This document shows positions 7,704 to 16,400 of a DNA stretch of 58,001 nucleotides, in pieces (the first letter of the stretch is position 1; each line of letters starts with the position of its first letter). The position numbers were made by a program, and so were the translations under genes. The notes below the pieces were generated by a model that searched no databases, was not told where the DNA came from, and saw nothing but the letters and a program-made list of their open reading frames with translations. Source of the stretch: Paracoccus sediminilitoris. Its GTDB lineage: Bacteria > Pseudomonadota > Alphaproteobacteria > Rhodobacterales > Rhodobacteraceae. The stretch spans positions 1 through 58,001 of the forward strand of contig NZ_QJPK01000022.1 in the NCBI RefSeq assembly GCF_003259195.1. The letters are read 5' to 3'.

Positions 7704-10700
7704 GTGCTGCCATACCTATGAGCAAGGCTGAGCGAGACCTTGAAGAGGATCTGGTCGCCAAGCTGCGCGACCTGAAATATGAGTATCGCCCGGATATTCG
7801 TGACCGAGCCTCCTTGGAAGCAAACTTCAGGAGAAAGTTCGAACAGCTGAATCGGGTCACGCTGACCGATGGCGAGTTCCAGCGGCTTCTTGACGAAATC
7901 GTCACATCGGACGTTTTCACAGCGGCCCGCACCCTAAGGGAGCGGAACAACTTCACCCGCGATGACGGCACGCCGTTGAACTACACGCTCGTCAACATCA
8001 GGGACTGGTGCAAGAACTCGTTCGAGGTTGTCAACCAGCTCCGGATCAACACGGACAACAGCCACCACCGCTATGACGTTGTTCTCCTGATCAACGGCGT
8101 GCCGGTCGTTCAGATCGAACTGAAGACCCTCGGGATAAGCCCGCGACGCGCCATGGAGCAGATCGTCGAGTACAAGAACGATCCGGGGAACGGCTATACC
8201 AAGACCATCCTTTGCTTCCTTCAGCTGTTCATTGTCAGCAACCGCGATCGGACGTTCTATTTCGCAAACAACAACGCGCGCCATTTCGCCTTCAACACGG
8301 AAGAGCGCTTCCTGCCGGTCTACGAATTCGCGGACGTCGACAACAAGAAGATCGTCCATCTCGAAAGCTTCGCCGAAACTTTTCTGGTGAAATGCACCCT
8401 CGGCCAGACGATCAGCCGATACATGGTGCTCGTCGCAAGCGAGCAGAAGCTTCTGATGATGCGGCCCTATCAGGTCTACGCGGTCAAGGCGATCGTCGAC
8501 TCCATCGCCCAGGACTGCGGAAACGGCTACATCTGGCATACGACGGGCAGCGGCAAGACGCTTACCTCCTTCAAAGCGTCAACGCTCCTTAAGGACAATC
8601 CCGACATCGAGAAGTGCCTGTTCGTTGTGGACCGCAAGGATCTCGATCGCCAGACCCGCGAAGAGTTCAACAAGTTCCAGGAAGGCTGTGTCGAGGAGAA
8701 CACCAATACCGCCTCCCTCGTTCGTCGCCTTCTATCTGACGACTACGCCGACAAGGTCATCGTCTGCACGATCCAGAAGCTTGGGCTGGCGCTGGACGAG
8801 AACAGCAAGCGCAACAAGCGGCAGAAGAAGGACGGCAAGAAGAGCTTCAAGGAACAACTGGAGCCTCTGCGCGACAAGCGCATCGCCTTCATCTTCGACG
8901 AATGCCACCGGTCGCAGTTCGGCGAGAACCACAAGGCGATCAAGGAGTTCTTTCCGCGCGCCCAGCTCTTCGGTTTCACCGGCACGCCTATCTTCGACAA
9001 AAACTCAAACCGCGAGAAGATCGAAGATACCCAAGCCAGCATGATGACGACGGAAGACCTCTTCCAGCAGCGCCTTCACACCTACACGATCACCCATGCC
9101 ATCGAGGACGGAAACGTTCTCCGGTTCCATGTCGACTATTTCAAGCCGCAGGGCAAAACTCTGCCGAAGCCAGGCGAGCCGTTGGCCAAACGGGCTGTGA
9201 TCGAAGCTATCCTTGCCAAGCATGACCGGGCCACGAGTCACCGCCGCTTTAACGCTCTGCTCGCCACATCGTCGATCAATGACGCCATTGCGTACTACGA
9301 CCTTTTCAAGATCATGCAGGCAGAGAAGCTGGCCGCTGATCCTGGCTTCCGGCCGCTGAACATCGCCTGCGTCTTTTCCCCGCCTGCCCAGCTTGCGGAA
9401 ACCCCTGAGGCGAAGAAGGACATAGAACAGCTTTCGGAGGACCTTGAAAACGAGAGGGAAGACAACAAAGTCGAGCCGGAGAAGAAGAAGGAGGCCCTGA
9501 AGGCCATCCTCGCTGACTACAACGTCCAGTACGGCACCAACCACAAGATCGGCGAATTCGACCTCTACTATCAGGATGTGCAGAAGCGGATCAAAGACCA
9601 GCAATGGCCGGATGCCGACCTGAAGAAGGCTTACCCGAACCAGCCGCACCACAAGATCGACATCACGATTGTCGTAGACATGCTGCTGACCGGCTTTGAC
9701 TCCAAATTCCTGAACACCCTCTACGTCGATAAGAAACTCAAGCATCACGGTCTGATCCAGGCCTTCTCGCGCACCAACCGGGTACTGAACGCCACCAAGC
9801 CCTATGGCCACATCCTCGACTTCCGCCAGCAACAGAGCGCAGTCGATGCTGCCATCGCGATGTTTTCAGGTGAAGCCGCTGCAGAAAAGGCCAGCGAAAT
9901 CTGGTTGGTCGACAAAGCCCCGGTGGTCATCCAGAAGCTGGGAGCTGCGGTGCAGAAGCTTGACGCTTTCATGAAGTCGCAGGGCCTTGATTGCGCCCCG
10001 GAAGCCGTGCCGAATCTCAAGGGCGACGCAGCCCGTGCGGCGTTCATCGAGCATTTCAAAGAAGTCCAGCGGCTCAAGACACAGCTTGACCAGTACACCG
10101 ACCTGACCGACGAACACCGCAACACCATCGAACAGGTCCTGCCCCGCGACAACCTGCTTGGCTTCCGCGGCGCCTATCTGGAAACCGCCCAGCGCCTTCG
10201 GGCCCAGCAGGGCAAGGGCGCGGACAAGCCCAGCCAGGATGCCGACCAGCTGGATTTCGAGTTCGTTCTCTTCGCCTCGGCCGTGATCGATTATGACTAC
10301 ATCATGGGTCTGATCGCCCGCTATTCCGAGGCGACGCCTGGCAAGCAGAAGATGAGCCGCGAGGAGCTGATCGGCCTGATCCAGTCCGACGCCAAGTTCA
10401 TGGAAGAGCGTGAGGATATCGCGGCCTACATCGGCACCCTCAAGGCGGGCGAGGGCCTTAGCGAGAAGGCCATCCGTGACGGTTATAGCCGCTTCAAGGC
10501 AGAGAAGAACGCGGCGGAACTGGCGGGGATCGCGGGCAAGCACGGGCTGGCAACCGAGGCGCTGCAAGGCTTTGTCGATGCTATCCTGCAGCGCATGATC
10601 TTTGACGGCGAGGCGCTGACCGACCTGATGGACCCCCTTGGCCTGAACTGGAAGGCGCGTCGGGTGAAGGAACTCGACCTGATGGCCGACCTGATGCCGC

Positions 10701-10759
10701 TGCTGCTGAAGCGGGCCGGTGGGCGGGAGATTTCGGGGCTGAGCGCTTATGAGCAGTAA
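7700..10759 (+). CDS. hsdR: Type I restriction enzyme R subunit (HsdR, EcoR124-like)
   Basis: The motor and nuclease subunit of a type I restriction-modification complex, 1019 residues. The N-terminal nuclease domain has the PD-(D/E)xK pattern with the Asp in RYDVVLLING and the pair in VVQIELKTLG. The SF2 translocase follows with Walker A TTGSGKT, the DEAD-like box FDECHRSQ and the GFTGTP motif; a helical C-terminal region docks to HsdM. ATG at 7700 is preferred because it overlaps the upstream short frame; 7688 and 7718 are other in-frame options. The stop overlaps hsdS by 11 bases. The order hsdR-first and the sequence point to the type IC group. Confidence 0.93.
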   Translation: MSAAIPMSKAERDLEEDLVAKLRDLKYEYRPDIRDRASLEANFRRKFEQLNRVTLTDGEFQRLLDEIVTSDVFTAARTLRERNNFTRDDGTPLNYTLVNIRDWCKNSFEVVNQLRINTDNSHHRYDVVLLINGVPVVQIELKTLGISPRRAMEQIVEYKNDPGNGYTKTILCFLQLFIVSNRDRTFYFANNNARHFAFNTEERFLPVYEFADVDNKKIVHLESFAETFLVKCTLGQTISRYMVLVASEQKLLMMRPYQVYAVKAIVDSIAQDCGNGYIWHTTGSGKTLTSFKASTLLKDNPDIEKCLFVVDRKDLDRQTREEFNKFQEGCVEENTNTASLVRRLLSDDYADKVIVCTIQKLGLALDENSKRNKRQKKDGKKSFKEQLEPLRDKRIAFIFDECHRSQFGENHKAIKEFFPRAQLFGFTGTPIFDKNSNREKIEDTQASMMTTEDLFQQRLHTYTITHAIEDGNVLRFHVDYFKPQGKTLPKPGEPLAKRAVIEAILAKHDRATSHRRFNALLATSSINDAIAYYDLFKIMQAEKLAADPGFRPLNIACVFSPPAQLAETPEAKKDIEQLSEDLENEREDNKVEPEKKKEALKAILADYNVQYGTNHKIGEFDLYYQDVQKRIKDQQWPDADLKKAYPNQPHHKIDITIVVDMLLTGFDSKFLNTLYVDKKLKHHGLIQAFSRTNRVLNATKPYGHILDFRQQQSAVDAAIAMFSGEAAAEKASEIWLVDKAPVVIQKLGAAVQKLDAFMKSQGLDCAPEAVPNLKGDAARAAFIEHFKEVQRLKTQLDQYTDLTDEHRNTIEQVLPRDNLLGFRGAYLETAQRLRAQQGKGADKPSQDADQLDFEFVLFASAVIDYDYIMGLIARYSEATPGKQKMSREELIGLIQSDAKFMEEREDIAAYIGTLKAGEGLSEKAIRDGYSRFKAEKNAAELAGIAGKHGLATEALQGFVDAILQRMIFDGEALTDLMDPLGLNWKARRVKELDLMADLMPLLLKRAGGREISGLSAYEQ

Positions 10760-12041
10760 GGGGAAGTCATCGGTCGAGATGGGCGGCGGAACAGCCTTGA
10801 TACCGAAGCTGCGGTTTCCTGAGTTCGAGGAGGCTGATGGTTGGAAAGAGATACCGCTCCAGAAGCTTGCTCGACCTGTAACTGATCGGGCGACAACCGG
10901 CGACGCGGACAACGTGCTAAGCCTTTCGGGCGAGCATGGCCTTGTTCTTCAGAGCGAATACTTCGGAAAGAAGATCGCTGGCAACAGCACTGATCGCTAT
11001 CTGAAGATTCGCAAAGACGACTTCGTCTACAATGACCGGACAACCAAGGCGTCAAGCTTCGGAACGATCAAACGGCTTTCCGTCCATGAGGGTGGGATCG
11101 TCTCGCCGATCTATAAATGCTTCCGCTTCCATTCGAGTGAAAACCCAGCCTTCTGGGAATGGTACTTCGAGTCGGGAAGCCACAATCCAGCGCTGGGTGG
11201 GCTCGTAAATGAGGGCGCCAGAGCAGGCCGGTTCAATATCTCCGTTACTCAGTTTTTGTCGACAAACGCATGGCGGCCGGACGAGGCCGAACAGAAAAAG
11301 ATCGCTGACTGTCTGGACTCGGCGGACGCGCTGATTGCCGCGCAGGGGCGGAGGGTGGAGGCGCTGAGGGCCCACAAGAAGGGCCTGATGCAGCAGCTTT
11401 TCCCCCAGGAAGGCGAAACCCAACCCCGCCTCCGCTTCCCCGAGTTCGAGGGTGCGGGGAAGTGGGACGAGGTTCGGTTAAGCACGTTGGGCGAGCTCGT
11501 TTCGGGCCTGACTTACAGCCCAGACGATGTTCGGGACGAGGGACTCTTGGTTCTGCGGTCATCAAATATCCAAGGCGGGAAGATCGACCTAAATGATTGC
11601 GTCTATGTGGAGCCGAACATAAAGGGAGCGAACCTATCCCAGCCGAATGACATCTTGGTTTGCGTTCGAAATGGTTCGACAGCCTTGATAGGAAAGACGG
11701 CCCTTATTCCTCGTGGAATGCCTCTTTGCACGCATGGCGCCTTCATGACCGTTTTCCGATCTCATGCCCCGGAATTCGTCTTTCAGCTTTTCCAGACGTC
11801 AAGATACCAGAAGCAGGTCGCCGGAGACCTTGGAGCGACGATCAATTCCATCAACGGTGCGCAGTTCTTGCGCTACAAGTTCTTTGTGCCGAAGCCCTCT
11901 GAGCAACAGCGCATTGCCGAATGCCTCACCTCACTGGATGACCACATCGCCGCCGAGGCCAAAAAGCTCGACGCGCTTAAAACCCATAAGAAGGGGCTGA
12001 TGCAGCAGCTTTTCCCTAAGGTCGGGGAGGATGAGGCATGA
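10749..12041 (+). CDS. hsdS: Type I restriction-modification specificity subunit (HsdS)
   Basis: The DNA-recognition subunit, 430 residues. It has two target-recognition domains (about residues 20-190 and 235-400), each preceded by a LRFPEFE block (starts PKLRFPEFEEA and PRLRFPEFEGA). Two helical spacers carry the near-identical sequence HKKGLMQQLFP at the end of each half. The repeats place the two half-sites of a bipartite target. The two recognition domains differ, so the target should be asymmetric. It is coupled to hsdR (11-base overlap) and to the PrrC-like gene (ATGA). I see no inverted partner copy that would allow shuffling. Confidence 0.93.
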   Translation: MSSKGKSSVEMGGGTALIPKLRFPEFEEADGWKEIPLQKLARPVTDRATTGDADNVLSLSGEHGLVLQSEYFGKKIAGNSTDRYLKIRKDDFVYNDRTTKASSFGTIKRLSVHEGGIVSPIYKCFRFHSSENPAFWEWYFESGSHNPALGGLVNEGARAGRFNISVTQFLSTNAWRPDEAEQKKIADCLDSADALIAAQGRRVEALRAHKKGLMQQLFPQEGETQPRLRFPEFEGAGKWDEVRLSTLGELVSGLTYSPDDVRDEGLLVLRSSNIQGGKIDLNDCVYVEPNIKGANLSQPNDILVCVRNGSTALIGKTALIPRGMPLCTHGAFMTVFRSHAPEFVFQLFQTSRYQKQVAGDLGATINSINGAQFLRYKFFVPKPSEQQRIAECLTSLDDHIAAEAKKLDALKTHKKGLMQQLFPKVGEDEA

Positions 12042-13279
12042 GCACTTACAAGAACCTGAAGAGCTTGGTGGGCAGGCTTCGCGACGATCTGACCAATCCA
12101 ACCGGGGCAGCGTCGCTGGTCTTGATCTATGCCTACAACCGGACCGGCAAGACTCGCCTGTCGATGGAGTTCAAGGACGCAGGCAAGCGCAAGAACAAGA
12201 AGAACCCGACAGGCACGCCCGACACACTGTATTTCAACGCCTTCACCGAGGACCTGTTCGTGTGGGAGAACGACCTTGAGGGTGACAGTGTGCGCCGCCT
12301 GCAACTGAATGAGAAGTCGTCGTTCTTCAACGCGATGACGGAACTTGCGCTGGACGAAACCATCGCCCGTTACCTTTCCCGCTACGCCGACTTCGAGTTC
12401 GACTTCACCTACAAGGACGTCCAGCAGGGCAAGGACACCATCTCCAAGCCGGATTTCGTCAGCTTCCGCAAGGGTGGCGAGGCCAACATCAAGGTATCGC
12501 GGGGCGAACAGAACATCTTCATCTGGTGCATCTTCATGGCCATCTGCGAACGGATGCTGGATGGGCATGAATCCTATCAGGGAAAGAAGTACCTCTATAT
12601 CGATGACCCGATCTCGTCGCTGGACGACAACAACGCGATTTCCGTCGCCTGCGACCTGGCCAAGCTCCTTCGTCGTGCAGCCACGCGAAAGGACGCGGAA
12701 GGCAAGCCAGCCCCGATCAAGGTGATCTTCTCTTCGCATCATGCGCTGTTCTTCAACGTCATGTGCAACGAGCTTGGTCGGAAGATCGATGACGCGCCGT
12801 CGGTCGACCATCGGCGCTATTTCCTGCACCGGCCAAGTGGCGACGGGACCTACACGCTTCAGGCAACGGAGGACACGCCCTTCTTTCACCATGTAGCCAC
12901 GCTCGCCGAATTGCAGCGCGCGGCTGATCCGAAGAAGGGCAAGCTCTACACCTTCCACTTCAATGCCTTGCGCAGCGTGATGGAAAAGACAGCGTCGTTC
13001 TTCGGGCACCCGAGCATCGCCTTTTGCCTGAAGGCACTGGACAAGGATGAAGATCGGGCCTTGTTCAACCGAGCCCTAAACTTGTTGAGCCACGGCGCTT
13101 ACGCCATCCACGAACCCACAGAGATGGGTGAGGACAACAAGGAACTTTTCCGGCGCATCCTGAGCGAATTCCTCACGCGGTTCGAGTTCGCCTTGCCAGG
13201 TGCCGCTCCGACCAAGCCTCCAGCCACAGCGACAGCCCCGGCGCCCGCGCCCGTTCCTCAGGAAGCCCCCGCACAATGA
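12038..13279 (+). CDS. PrrC-like ABC-ATPase / candidate anticodon nuclease
   Basis: A 413-residue ATPase set between hsdS and hsdM. ABC-type motifs are in order: P-loop AYNRTGKT (32-39), signature-like VSRGEQN (153-159), Walker B YLYIDDP (185-191), D-loop SSLDD and a switch His in IFSSHH. The C-terminal third has R312 and E316 four residues apart (ALRSVMEK) and a later His in NLLSHG (H352). This mirrors the Arg-Glu-His set known for the anticodon nuclease PrrC of E. coli, which is also encoded with a type IC system. PrrC is held inactive by the R-M complex and cuts tRNA-Lys when a phage disables it. Overlaps of four bases on both sides show tight coupling. The tail is Pro/Ala rich. Nuclease activity is inferred. 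Confidence 0.75.
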   Translation: MSTYKNLKSLVGRLRDDLTNPTGAASLVLIYAYNRTGKTRLSMEFKDAGKRKNKKNPTGTPDTLYFNAFTEDLFVWENDLEGDSVRRLQLNEKSSFFNAMTELALDETIARYLSRYADFEFDFTYKDVQQGKDTISKPDFVSFRKGGEANIKVSRGEQNIFIWCIFMAICERMLDGHESYQGKKYLYIDDPISSLDDNNAISVACDLAKLLRRAATRKDAEGKPAPIKVIFSSHHALFFNVMCNELGRKIDDAPSVDHRRYFLHRPSGDGTYTLQATEDTPFFHHVATLAELQRAADPKKGKLYTFHFNALRSVMEKTASFFGHPSIAFCLKALDKDEDRALFNRALNLLSHGAYAIHEPTEMGEDNKELFRRILSEFLTRFEFALPGAAPTKPPATATAPAPAPVPQEAPAQ

Positions 13280-15015
13280 ACGACCAAATCCAACAAAAGC
13301 TGGGCAAGACGCTCTGGAACATCGCCGACACGCTGCGCGGGGCGATGAACGCGGACGACTTCCGCGATTACATGCTGTCCTTCCTGTTCCTGCGCTATCT
13401 GTCGGACAACTACGAGGCCGCGGCGAAGCGGGAACTCGGCGGCGACTATCCAAGTGACGCAGACGTTGCCGCCGAACGAGCGCGGGTGTCAGCACACAGG
13501 GCCGAAGCCTCTGAACGAGCGGCGAAAGCGCGGCAGAACGCTCGCAGCATAGATGAGGTGCAAGTCAATCTTGACGATCCGAATAACTCGGACATCGCAA
13601 CGCCCTTGCAGCTCTGGTATCGGCGCAACCTCAGTGATGTCGGCGATTTCGAAAAGCAGATGCGCCGCAAGGTGCACTATGTGATCGAACCACTCTATCT
13701 GTGGAACAACATCGCCGATTTGGCGAGACGGCAGAGCGACGAGCTTATCGGCACGCTCTACGACGGGTTCAAGCACATCGAGAACGAGTCCTTCCAGAGC
13801 ACGTTCGGCGGGCTATTCTCAGAGATCAACCTTTACTCGGAAAAGTTGGGCAAGACGCAGGCGGACAAGAACAAGAAGCTCTGTTCGATCATCGCCGAGA
13901 TCGCGAGAGGGCTGGCAGAGTTCTCGAACGAGGTCGACCATCTGGGCGATGCCTATGAATACCTGATCGGCCAGTTTGCTGCCGGTTCGGGCAAGAAGGC
14001 GGGGGAATTCTACACGCCGCAGCAGATTTCGGATATCCTTTCGGCGATCGTCACCCTCGACAGCCAGGAACCCGCGACAGGCCAGAAGGATCGCCTGGCA
14101 AGCGTTTTGGACTTTGCTTGCGGATCGGGCTCGCTCTTGCTGAACGTGCGCAAGCGGATGGGCGCGCATGGCATCGGCAAGATTTTCGGCCAGGAAAGCA
14201 ACATCACGACCTACAACCTCGCCCGTATGAACATGCTGTTGCATGGGGTGAAGGACACCGAGTTCGAGATCTTCCACGGCGATACCCTGGCCAATGACTG
14301 GGATATTATGCGCGAGCTGAACCCGGCCAAGAAGCCTTCCTTCGATGCCGTGGTCGCCAACCCGCCCTTTAGCTTCCGCTGGGAACCGACCAAAGCGATG
14401 GGCGATGATGTGCGGTTCAAGAACTACGGACTGGCGCCGAAGTCAGCCGCTGACTTCGCCTTCCTCTTGCACGGCTTCCACTATCTGAAGGATGAAGGCG
14501 TGATGGCCATCATCCTGCCTCACGGTGTGCTTTTCCGGGGCGGGGCAGAGGAGCGTATCCGCACCAAGCTGCTGAAGGACGGGCACATCGACACGGTGAT
14601 CGGCCTTCCCGCAAACCTGTTCTATTCCACCGGCATCCCGGTCTGCATTCTTGTGCTGAAGAAGTGCAAGAAGCCGGATGACGTGCTCTTCATCAACGCA
14701 GCCGAGCACTATGCGAAGGGCAAGCGTCAGAACCAGCTGACAGATGAGCACATCGGCAAGATCATTGAGACCTACCAGTTCCGCAAGGAAGAAGATCGGT
14801 ACTCCAAGCGTGTGAGCATGGAGCGCATCGCCGAGGAGGGTTTCAACCTCAATATCTCCCGGTACATCAGCACAGCGGTTGGAGAGGAGGAGATCGAACT
14901 AGCAGAGACCCAAAGGGAACTGGTCGAAATCGAGAAGCAGGTGCGGGAGGCAACTTCGAGGCACAATGGCTTCTTGAAGGAACTCGGCCTGTCCCTGCTT
15001 CCAGGCGGCGATTGA
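13276..15015 (+). CDS. hsdM: Type I restriction-modification DNA methyltransferase (HsdM)
   Basis: The modification subunit, 579 residues, an N6-adenine methyltransferase that works with HsdS to mark host sites and also forms the core of the restriction complex. The N-terminal HsdM domain begins QQKLGKTLWNIADTLRG and contains FLFLRYLSDNYE. The catalytic domain has AdoMet motif I as DFACGSGSLLLNV and motif IV as NPPF (VVANPPFSF). The C-terminal part is helical. The start overlaps the PrrC-like gene by four bases. Having hsdM last in the operon is unusual, because early methylation normally protects the host; a separate promoter or slow HsdR assembly would be needed. Confidence 0.94.
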   Translation: MNDQIQQKLGKTLWNIADTLRGAMNADDFRDYMLSFLFLRYLSDNYEAAAKRELGGDYPSDADVAAERARVSAHRAEASERAAKARQNARSIDEVQVNLDDPNNSDIATPLQLWYRRNLSDVGDFEKQMRRKVHYVIEPLYLWNNIADLARRQSDELIGTLYDGFKHIENESFQSTFGGLFSEINLYSEKLGKTQADKNKKLCSIIAEIARGLAEFSNEVDHLGDAYEYLIGQFAAGSGKKAGEFYTPQQISDILSAIVTLDSQEPATGQKDRLASVLDFACGSGSLLLNVRKRMGAHGIGKIFGQESNITTYNLARMNMLLHGVKDTEFEIFHGDTLANDWDIMRELNPAKKPSFDAVVANPPFSFRWEPTKAMGDDVRFKNYGLAPKSAADFAFLLHGFHYLKDEGVMAIILPHGVLFRGGAEERIRTKLLKDGHIDTVIGLPANLFYSTGIPVCILVLKKCKKPDDVLFINAAEHYAKGKRQNQLTDEHIGKIIETYQFRKEEDRYSKRVSMERIAEEGFNLNISRYISTAVGEEEIELAETQRELVEIEKQVREATSRHNGFLKELGLSLLPGGD

Positions 15016-15051
15016 GGTGAAGCCTCTGATCGATCTCATTTTTGGTGCGTC

Positions 15052-15939
15052 ATGACCGGCGAATCTGTAACCTTTGCCCGGGCTATCGGCATCGACTACT
15101 CGGGCGCCGAGACGGCCAACTCGAGCCTGAAGGGGCTGCGGGTCTACATGGGCGACCGGGGCGAGGCGCCCCGGGAGGTTGCCCCGCCGCCCTCACCGAA
15201 GCGATACTGGACGCGGCGCGGGATCGCGGAATGGCTGGTCGAACGACTCGCCGAGGACATCCCGACGGTCGTCGGGATCGATCACGCTTTCTCGTTTCCC
15301 TTGCGCTACTTCGAGGTCCACGGATTGCCGCCAGAATGGCCCGCGTTCCTCGATGATTTCCAGCGACATTGGCCGACGGATGCTGATCATACCTATGTCG
15401 ATTTCGTGCGCTTCGGCACGGCCGGGAACGGGGCGGCGCGCGAGGGAAGCCCGCGCTGGCGCCGCATAACGGAAGAGCGATCCTCCGGGGCGAAGTCGGT
15501 GTTTCATTTCGACGTGCAAGGGTCCGTGGCTAAGTCCACGCATGCCGGAATCCCTTGGCTGCTTCATATCCGACGCGAACTGGGCAATCGAGTTCACTTC
15601 TGGCCCTTCGATGGCTGGGAGGTGCCGGTGGGAAAGTCGGTGGTCCTCGAGGTTTACCCACGACTGTGGAGCGCGCGCTATCCTGTGGAGGATCGCACAC
15701 CGGATCAACACGATGCCTACAGCGTGGCGGCCTGGCTCTCGAAAGCGGCTGCAGACGGGGGGCTTCTGAAGGCGATGACGCCCGAGCTCTCGCCGCCCGA
15801 AATGGCAGTGGCACAGGTCGAGGGCTGGATACTGGGAGTCTCTTGGGCGCCAACGAAAAGGCCAAGCCCACCGCAAAGCCTAAGGCAAAGGTGGCAGGCG
15901 CTAGCAGTGGCGGCAAGACGACCAAGGCGGGCTACGTGA
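15052..15939 (+). CDS. Predicted RNase H-fold protein (DUF429-like)
   Basis: A 295-residue protein 36 bases after hsdM. AIGIDYSGAE near the N-terminus, VVGIDHAFSFPL, VLEVYPRLW and DQHDAYSVAAWL give acidic residues D15, D77, E200 and D221 spaced as in DUF429-type RNase H-like folds, so a metal-dependent nuclease is a reasonable guess. I have the impression of similar proteins near restriction genes in other bacteria but cannot confirm it here. The last roughly 30 residues are Arg/Pro rich, lack conserved character and run over the next gene, so a lost stop or small indel after GWILGV may have lengthened the tail. Confidence 0.5.
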   Translation: MTGESVTFARAIGIDYSGAETANSSLKGLRVYMGDRGEAPREVAPPPSPKRYWTRRGIAEWLVERLAEDIPTVVGIDHAFSFPLRYFEVHGLPPEWPAFLDDFQRHWPTDADHTYVDFVRFGTAGNGAAREGSPRWRRITEERSSGAKSVFHFDVQGSVAKSTHAGIPWLLHIRRELGNRVHFWPFDGWEVPVGKSVVLEVYPRLWSARYPVEDRTPDQHDAYSVAAWLSKAAADGGLLKAMTPELSPPEMAVAQVEGWILGVSWAPTKRPSPPQSLRQRWQALAVAARRPRRAT

Positions 15940-16115
15940 ACAAGAACGGCCAGGAGGTTTTGCAGGCTACCGATCTGCCGGGCAACGACCACAACCAGGT
16001 CGTCTATGTCCTCCGGTGCGGAAGCTGCGGTCATCGCTATGGGGCGAATGGCTCAGATATCTGGCAACGGAAATGTCCGGCCTGCGGCGGCGGGGCAGAG
16101 GGGTTAGCATTTTGA
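15843..16115 (+). CDS. Small zinc-ribbon protein
   Basis: A 90-residue protein with a basic Ala/Lys/Pro-rich leader, then GYVNKNGQEVLQATDLPG and a zinc ribbon formed by C59, C62, C78 and C81 (CGSCGH and CPACGGG). The core looks strongly conserved in style (YGANGSDIWQRKCPAC). I chose TTG at 15843 because GGGAG lies five bases upstream and the basic leader begins there; the frame overlaps the end of the DUF429-like gene. It probably binds nucleic acid or a protein partner. The location behind the R-M operon and the DUF429-like gene suggests a shared defence-related role, which is inference. Confidence 0.6.
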   Translation: MGANEKAKPTAKPKAKVAGASSGGKTTKAGYVNKNGQEVLQATDLPGNDHNQVVYVLRCGSCGHRYGANGSDIWQRKCPACGGGAEGLAF

Positions 16116-16303
16116 CGAGTTCGGTCGAGGGCGAAGGTTTCGGGTCAACAATAGGTCAACCTGCCGATCTACGTCTTTCACGGTTTGGGCTACATCTGCT
16201 TCCGCCGGTTGCGGTTGAGAGCGGCAAGGTAATCAATCGAAATCAACGGGTTGGCGCGTAAGTGGTTGAAATCTAAGGGCCTGATGTTCTCCTTTTGGTC
16301 CGC

Positions 16304-16381
16304 CTCATAACCTGAAGGTCGCATGCGACTGCTGCAGGACTGCAGCTGTTCGGTTGAGGTTAAATCCTGTCCCCCAAACCA
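16304..16381 (+). repeat. Interrupted fragment of initiator tRNA-Met 3' half (attachment-site relic)
   Basis: Bases 16304-16323 match the anticodon-loop to variable-loop part of alphaproteobacterial tRNA-fMet exactly as I know it (CTCATAACCTGAAGGTCGCA). Bases 16358-16381 (GGTTAAATCC... ending ACCA) resemble its T-arm and 3' end. About 34 unrelated bases lie between. No matching 5' half is present, so this is not a working tRNA. Integrating elements often duplicate a tRNA 3' half at their ends, so I read it as a damaged attachment site. Confidence 0.45.
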
Positions 16382-16400
16382 CCGTTACGGACCCATTACC

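Noticed and set aside
8212..9225. Several long alternative frames inside hsdR
   Set aside because: They are shadow frames of a clearly coding GC-rich gene.
10749..12041. Phase-variable or shuffling hsdS
   Set aside because: No homopolymer or simple repeat and no second hsdS copy or inverted repeat in the window.
16016..16261. Open frame of 81 residues past the zinc-ribbon gene
   Set aside because: Overlaps the zinc-ribbon gene in another frame and has no family features.
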